Source: Chitinophagales bacterium (GTDB lineage Bacteria > Bacteroidota > Bacteroidia > Chitinophagales > LD1). From it: a stretch of 64,000 bases of DNA. The position numbers were made by a program, and so were the translations under genes. Positions 60,466-64,000 of this stretch are shown piece by piece. Under the pieces are notes generated by a model. The model made no database searches and was not told the origin of the DNA. It saw nothing but the letters and a program-made list of their open reading frames with translations. Positions within the stretch are counted from its first letter, which is position 1. Each line of letters begins with the position of its first letter. Location of the stretch: the NCBI GenBank assembly GCA_026129525.1, contig JAHCHW010000004.1, positions 1 through 64,000 of the forward strand. Direction: 5' to 3'.

Positions 60466-60482
60466 TTTACAAAATCTTTATA
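60466..60482 (+). promoter_or_regulatory. TTTAYA direct repeat before kup
   Basis: TTTACA (60466-60471) and TTTATA (60477-60482), 11 bp apart, embedded in CTCTTTACAAAATCTTTATA. The kinase gene has CTCTTTATAAAATCTTTACA; 18 of 20 bases agree, the two differing ones being the Y positions. Distance to kup is 69 bp. Confidence 0.6.
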
Positions 60483-60551
60483 CCAAGCCTACACAGTTTT
60501 ACATTTTACCGATGTCGTTCTACTGACCTTTGCAGCATCAAATTGTTGTAA

Positions 60552-62534
60552 ATGGGAAAGCCGCAAACAGGCATAAGCGGAAAAGTAACCGCAGCTACTT
60601 TATTGGTAGCGCTTGGTATTATTTATGGCGATATAGGCACCAGTCCGCTGTATGTTTTAAAGGCAATTGTAGGCGAACGCCCCATTACTGAGTTATTGGT
60701 GTACGGAGGCATTTCGTGTGTGTTTTGGACAATCACTTTTCAAACCACGTTCAAGTACATTTATCTGACACTACAAGCCGACAACAATGGCGAAGGGGGC
60801 ATTTTTTCGCTGTATGCGTTGGTGCGCAGGTATGGTAAGTTTTTGATTATACCTACCATGCTGGGGGCATCAACACTGTTGGCGGATGGTATTATTACCC
60901 CGCCAATTTCGGTTTCATCGGCCGTTGAAGGGCTAACAAATATTAAAGGCATGGAGCACATTCCTACTGTGCCCATCGTTATTTTTATTCTATCGGCACT
61001 GTTCTTTTTTCAGCGTTTCGGCACGCATAAAGTGGGCTCAACTTTCGGGCCGGCAATGCTGGTGTGGTTTACCATGCTCTCTACATTGGGTACTATTCAA
61101 ATTGCACAACATCCTTCCATTTTAAAAGCATTTAACCCGATGTATGCGTTCCGGTTTTTGGCGCAATACCCGGGAGGTTTCATTTTGTTGGGAGGCGTGT
61201 TTCTTGCCACTACAGGAGCCGAAGCGCTGTATTCGGATTTGGGGCACTGCGGGAGAAAAAACATTCGCATAACATGGATAATGGTTAAAACCTGCCTGAT
61301 GATAAATTACATGGGACAAGCCGCATGGATAATGAATTTGGGCGAGGGCGCCACATTGAGCGGACGCAATCCGTTTTTCGAAATAATGCCGCATTGGTTT
61401 TTGATTGTAGGGATTGGTATTGCTACCATGGCTGCCATTATAGCATCGCAGGCAATGATAAGCGGCAGCTACACGCTGGTAAACGAAGCCATGAACCTGA
61501 ATTTTTGGCCCCGCGTTGCGGTTCGTCAGCCTTCGGAAGTTAAAGGGCAGATATACATACCGAGCGTAAACCTGATGCTTTGGTTAGGCTGCGTGCTGAT
61601 GGTTTTGTACTTCCGCAATTCATCGAACATGGAAGCCGCTTATGGGTTAGCCATTACCATTACCATGATGGTAACCACCTATTTGCTCACCTTCTTTTTG
61701 CTCTTCCGATTGAAGTGGAACAGATTTTTGGTGTTTGCGCTCATGTTGTTGTTTGCAAGCATTGAGATTACCTTCTTTATTGCCAACGCACACAAATTTC
61801 CTGAAGGAGGCTACATTACCATTTTCATTTCAGCCGCTTACATTTTTATTATGTATTCGGTTTACTCCGGAAGGAAAATAAGCAACCGCTTTACCAAGTT
61901 TGTTGATTTAGGGCGCTATGCGTCTGACATTACCGCGTTAAGCAACGACCTTGAAATTCCGAAAACTTCCACCCATTTAATTTACCTGACCAAGGCAAAC
62001 CACCGGCATGAGATAGAGGAGAAAATCATAAAATCAATTTTTGCCAAAAAGCCGAAACGGGCTGATGTTTACTGGTTCTTACACATACACCGCACTACCG
62101 CTCCATACACGCTTTCGTACGATGTATCGGAGTTAGTGGACGACAAAGTGATTAAGGTAACTATCAATATTGGCTTTCGCATACAACCCCGCACGGAGTT
62201 GTACTTCAAGAAAATTGTGCAGGAGTTAATCAACAACAAAGGGCTTAACCTGCATGTGCGCCCCGATGGTTCCACCAAGTACAACAGCGAGCCGGATTTC
62301 AAATTTGTGGTTATTGAAAAGTTTTTGTCGGTTGAAAATGAGTTTACGCTTGCGGACGGCATGTTGTTGAATACTTATTTTATGCTGAAACGCTTTAGCC
62401 TTAGCGATGAGCGCGCGTTCGGACTTGATAAAAGCGATGTGCTGATTGAAGAAGTACCGCTGGTGTATCAACCCGTTACAAAGGTTGATTTAAAACGTGA
62501 AGGTTTAGAAACTCCTGTTCCCAATGGAAACTGA
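60552..62534 (+). CDS. kup: Kup-type potassium uptake protein
   Basis: 660 residues, twelve membrane helices followed by a soluble tail (about 455-660). Typical opening AALLVALGIIYGDIGTSPLYVLK is recognised as GIIYGDIGTSPLYVLK, with TTFKYIYLTLQADNNGEGGIF and LYSDLGHCG. It is a K+/H+ symporter of high capacity. It follows the KdpDE-like pair and has a TTTAYA repeat upstream, suggesting control by the regulator. The next gene overlaps its end by 11 bp. Confidence 0.95.
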   Translation: MGKPQTGISGKVTAATLLVALGIIYGDIGTSPLYVLKAIVGERPITELLVYGGISCVFWTITFQTTFKYIYLTLQADNNGEGGIFSLYALVRRYGKFLIIPTMLGASTLLADGIITPPISVSSAVEGLTNIKGMEHIPTVPIVIFILSALFFFQRFGTHKVGSTFGPAMLVWFTMLSTLGTIQIAQHPSILKAFNPMYAFRFLAQYPGGFILLGGVFLATTGAEALYSDLGHCGRKNIRITWIMVKTCLMINYMGQAAWIMNLGEGATLSGRNPFFEIMPHWFLIVGIGIATMAAIIASQAMISGSYTLVNEAMNLNFWPRVAVRQPSEVKGQIYIPSVNLMLWLGCVLMVLYFRNSSNMEAAYGLAITITMMVTTYLLTFFLLFRLKWNRFLVFALMLLFASIEITFFIANAHKFPEGGYITIFISAAYIFIMYSVYSGRKISNRFTKFVDLGRYASDITALSNDLEIPKTSTHLIYLTKANHRHEIEEKIIKSIFAKKPKRADVYWFLHIHRTTAPYTLSYDVSELVDDKVIKVTINIGFRIQPRTELYFKKIVQELINNKGLNLHVRPDGSTKYNSEPDFKFVVIEKFLSVENEFTLADGMLLNTYFMLKRFSLSDERAFGLDKSDVLIEEVPLVYQPVTKVDLKREGLETPVPNGN

Positions 62535-62817
62535 TTTTTCGCGCATACTCTACGACAGGTATTTGACGCTCGACAACCGCAATATTGAAATAACGCTGAA
62601 AAGCGGAGAGAAGGTTAAGGGAGTTATTGCAGGTTTTTTCAGGAACGAAGAATGCGAGCAGCCTTATATTACCCGTTGGCGAGTGGTAACCGGCAGCAAA
62701 CAGTTTACATGGAATTTTGACGCGTTTGGAACCCTGCAAGGCACCATTGTTAACAATGCCGATATTGCACAGGTAAAATTTTTACAGGATAACAGTGTAA
62801 TGGATTTCAGCCAATGA
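62524..62817 (+). CDS. 97-residue protein of unknown function overlapping kup
   Basis: 97 residues, no signal peptide or membrane helix. NIEITLKSGEKVKGVIAGFF resembles the strand-turn-strand of an Sm/Lsm or SH3-like barrel, and the rest (YITRWRVVTGSKQF, LQGTIVNNADIAQVKF) is also beta-rich. The fold is a guess. It overlaps the kup 3-prime end by 11 bp and the next gene by 4 bp (ATGA), so it is translated within the potassium operon and could be a regulatory partner of Kup. Confidence 0.6.
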   Translation: METDFSRILYDRYLTLDNRNIEITLKSGEKVKGVIAGFFRNEECEQPYITRWRVVTGSKQFTWNFDAFGTLQGTIVNNADIAQVKFLQDNSVMDFSQ

Positions 62818-64000
62818 AGTTGCCGGTAAAAAAAGTCTGTTTCGTTTTGTTACAAGCCATCTCAAATATCAAAAAGCACGATTGTTACGCTGAACCTGCC
62901 AAAGCGCTTCATGGCGAAAAAGGTTTCGACAAGCTCAACCTGACAGCGTTTTCTAGGGGTTTCCGATTTTTGAGATGGATTCTAACCTGTTTTTCGGCTA
63001 TGCAACTTTCGGCACTGACCGACAGTACCTGGAAGCAAAAACCGCTTGCTGAGTTAAGTTGCTTTGCCGATGTTTTTTACGCGTACGATTTCAATAAACC
63101 AAAGGAGAATTATCGCCTTCCGTTTATCTACAATCATAATCGGCATAACCAATTCAACCTTAACTTAGGCTATGTAAAACTCGGAGTGCAACACAGCAAA
63201 TACAGAGTTAACCTTGCCGTACACACCGGCACTTATTCGCACGATAACTACGCAGCCGAGCCCGGCTTGGTGAAAAACATTTTTGAAGCCAATGCGGGGA
63301 TTTCGTTGAGCCGGAAAAACAATTGGTGGATTGATGCCGGAGTATTCGGCTCGCATATTGGTTTTGAAAGTGCTGTTTCCTTAGACAACCTTACGCTAAC
63401 ACGTTCGTTACTTGCCGAGAATTCGCCCTATTACCTTACGGGCGCAAAACTAACGTACACCCCAACTGTAAAATGGGAAGTTGCCGCCATCATCTGCAAC
63501 GGTTGGCAGCGCATACAGCCTGTAAAAGGCAACTCGCTGCCTTCGTTCGGAACACAACTAAAGTTTACGCCCACAGAGAAGGCAACCATTAACTGGAGTA
63601 CATTTATTGGCACCGATGACCCTGACAGCGGCAGACGAATGCGTTACTTCAGCAACTTGTACACACAGTTACAACTTACCAAGCGGCTGGAACTGATTGC
63701 CGGTTTTGATGCAGGCATACAGCAAACACACAAGAGCAGCAAAAAATACAATTACTGGCTAAGCCCCGTAGTCATTGCCCGCTATAAGTTTTCGGAGCAT
63801 TGGGCAACTGCGCTAAGAGTTGAGTATTATGCCGATAAAGCAGGAGTGATTATTGCGTCATCATCGCCCGAAGGATTTGATGCAACAGGCTTATCGCTCA
63901 ACTTCGATTATTTGCCGGTATCATTTCTTGCTTGCCGAATGGAGGGCAGATGGCTTTACAGCAGTAACAAAAATTTTGAACGCAGCCATGTTCCTGTTCA
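62814..64000 (+). CDS. Outer-membrane porin, 3-prime end outside the window
   Basis: Open from ATG 62814 (ATGA overlap with the previous gene) to the window end, at least 395 codons. The start MKLPVKKVCFVLLQ is joined after a 41-codon insert to ILTCFSAMQLSALTDS, which together give a good signal peptide. The mature part shows amphipathic strands of a large barrel (FADVFYAYDFNKPKENYR, NQFNLNLGYVKLGVQH, HVAVHTG-like NLAVHTGTYSHDNYA, WWIDAGVFGSHIGFES, EVAAIICNGWQ) as in the beta-barrel porin 2 family. The insert equals the palindromic element at 62856-62978, so export may be impaired or may use a TTG restart at 62970. Confidence 0.75.
   Translation, partial: MKLPVKKVCFVLLQAISNIKKHDCYAEPAKALHGEKGFDKLNLTAFSRGFRFLRWILTCFSAMQLSALTDSTWKQKPLAELSCFADVFYAYDFNKPKENYRLPFIYNHNRHNQFNLNLGYVKLGVQHSKYRVNLAVHTGTYSHDNYAAEPGLVKNIFEANAGISLSRKNNWWIDAGVFGSHIGFESAVSLDNLTLTRSLLAENSPYYLTGAKLTYTPTVKWEVAAIICNGWQRIQPVKGNSLPSFGTQLKFTPTEKATINWSTFIGTDDPDSGRRMRYFSNLYTQLQLTKRLELIAGFDAGIQQTHKSSKKYNYWLSPVVIARYKFSEHWATALRVEYYADKAGVIIASSSPEGFDATGLSLNFDYLPVSFLACRMEGRWLYSSNKNFERSHVPV
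62856..62978. repeat. About 123-bp palindromic REP/MITE-like element inside the porin signal peptide
   Basis: Ends are 14-bp inverted repeats with one mismatch (62857-62870 CCATCTCAAATATC, 62965-62978 GATTTTTGAGATGG; the outer 10 bp are perfect). Inside lies an imperfect inverted pair, TGTTACGCTGAACCTGCC on one side and TTTCGACAAGCTCAACCTGACA on the other, of the TTGTCGAAGC / GCTTCGACAAGCTCAG kind that recurs between Bacteroidota genes. Removing 123 bases (41 codons) restores a continuous signal peptide. No transposase is encoded, so it moves, if at all, with outside help. Confidence 0.75.

Noticed and set aside
62856..62978. Insertion sequence
   Set aside because: It encodes no transposase and is too short; treated as a REP/MITE-like repeat.
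1..64000. tRNA, rRNA, riboswitch, prophage or integron
   Set aside because: No cloverleaf, rRNA core, attC-like sites, phage structural genes or known aptamer sequences were recognised. A covariance-model scan would be needed to exclude small RNAs.

Overview
The window looks like a chromosome segment of a member of the Bacteroidota. The evidence is two giant surface proteins ending in gliding-motility-associated C-terminal (CHU_C) sorting domains, a phosphatase with a T9SS-type C-terminal sorting domain, SprB-type repeats, TonB receptors with carboxypeptidase-regulatory-like N-termini, an E1 alpha/beta fused 2-oxoacid dehydrogenase, a clade II nitrous oxide reductase operon, and promoters of the TTG-N19-TAnnTTTG type. 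I cannot fix the genus. No rRNA, tRNA, CRISPR array, prophage or insertion sequence was recognised. Most of the DNA is ordinary chromosomal gene content.

Layout. 0-5.3 kb: a 1,630-residue secreted lectin/SprB-repeat adhesin and a CDGSH iron-sulfur protein. 5.3-13.5 kb: PhoD-type phosphatase, BadF/N-acetylglucosamine-kinase-like protein, two divergent TonB receptors and a lipoprotein. 13.7-24.5 kb: 2-oxoacid dehydrogenase E2, LepA, M42 aminopeptidase, an RRM protein, a polytopic membrane protein, DUF1573, SDR, MarR, an RlmI-like methyltransferase and FtsB/DivIC. 24.7-33.5 kb: UbiB-like kinase, a secreted LMW-phosphatase-like protein, a 1,650-residue lamin-tail/CotH/repeat surface protein, a beta-barrel candidate and OsmC. 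33.5-36.1 kb: atpB-atpE-atpF-atpH without atpA/atpG behind them. 37.0-45.9 kb: a denitrification block made of cytochrome c, nosZ, a membrane protein and nosLDFY, followed by an Rrf2 regulator, the di-iron repair protein RIC, a lipoprotein and a fasciclin lipoprotein. 46-57.4 kb: a kinase-like protein, LysM protein, DUF1761, CPA2 antiporter, fused E1, TPR-adenylate cyclase, PaaN-type aldehyde dehydrogenase, META protein and LysA. 57.5-64 kb: DusB, then a potassium module of a KdpD-like kinase without the KdpD sensor region, a KdpE-like regulator, Kup, a 97-residue protein and an outer-membrane porin cut by the window end.

How genes work together. The nos genes form a minus-strand operon for N2O respiration. 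NO-responsive or Fe-S-repair functions (Rrf2, RIC) lie just upstream, and there are FNR/CRP-like sites at the right spacing. The potassium module carries TTTAYA direct repeats 11 bp apart in front of both the kinase gene and kup, so the regulator probably controls both. E1 (49.9-51.9 kb) and E2 (13.7-15.0 kb) are subunits of one 2-oxoacid dehydrogenase class although 35 kb apart.

The most unusual theme is short intergenic-type repeats sitting inside coding frames. A palindromic element of about 123 bp lies in frame inside the signal-peptide region of the last porin gene. Seven-base tandem arrays lie in the linkers of both E1 and E2 and over the start of the META gene. A GC-rich palindrome is translated inside E1-beta. 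Intrinsic-terminator hairpins placed inside the nos and atp operons, directly after nosZ and atpE, are a second recurring design.
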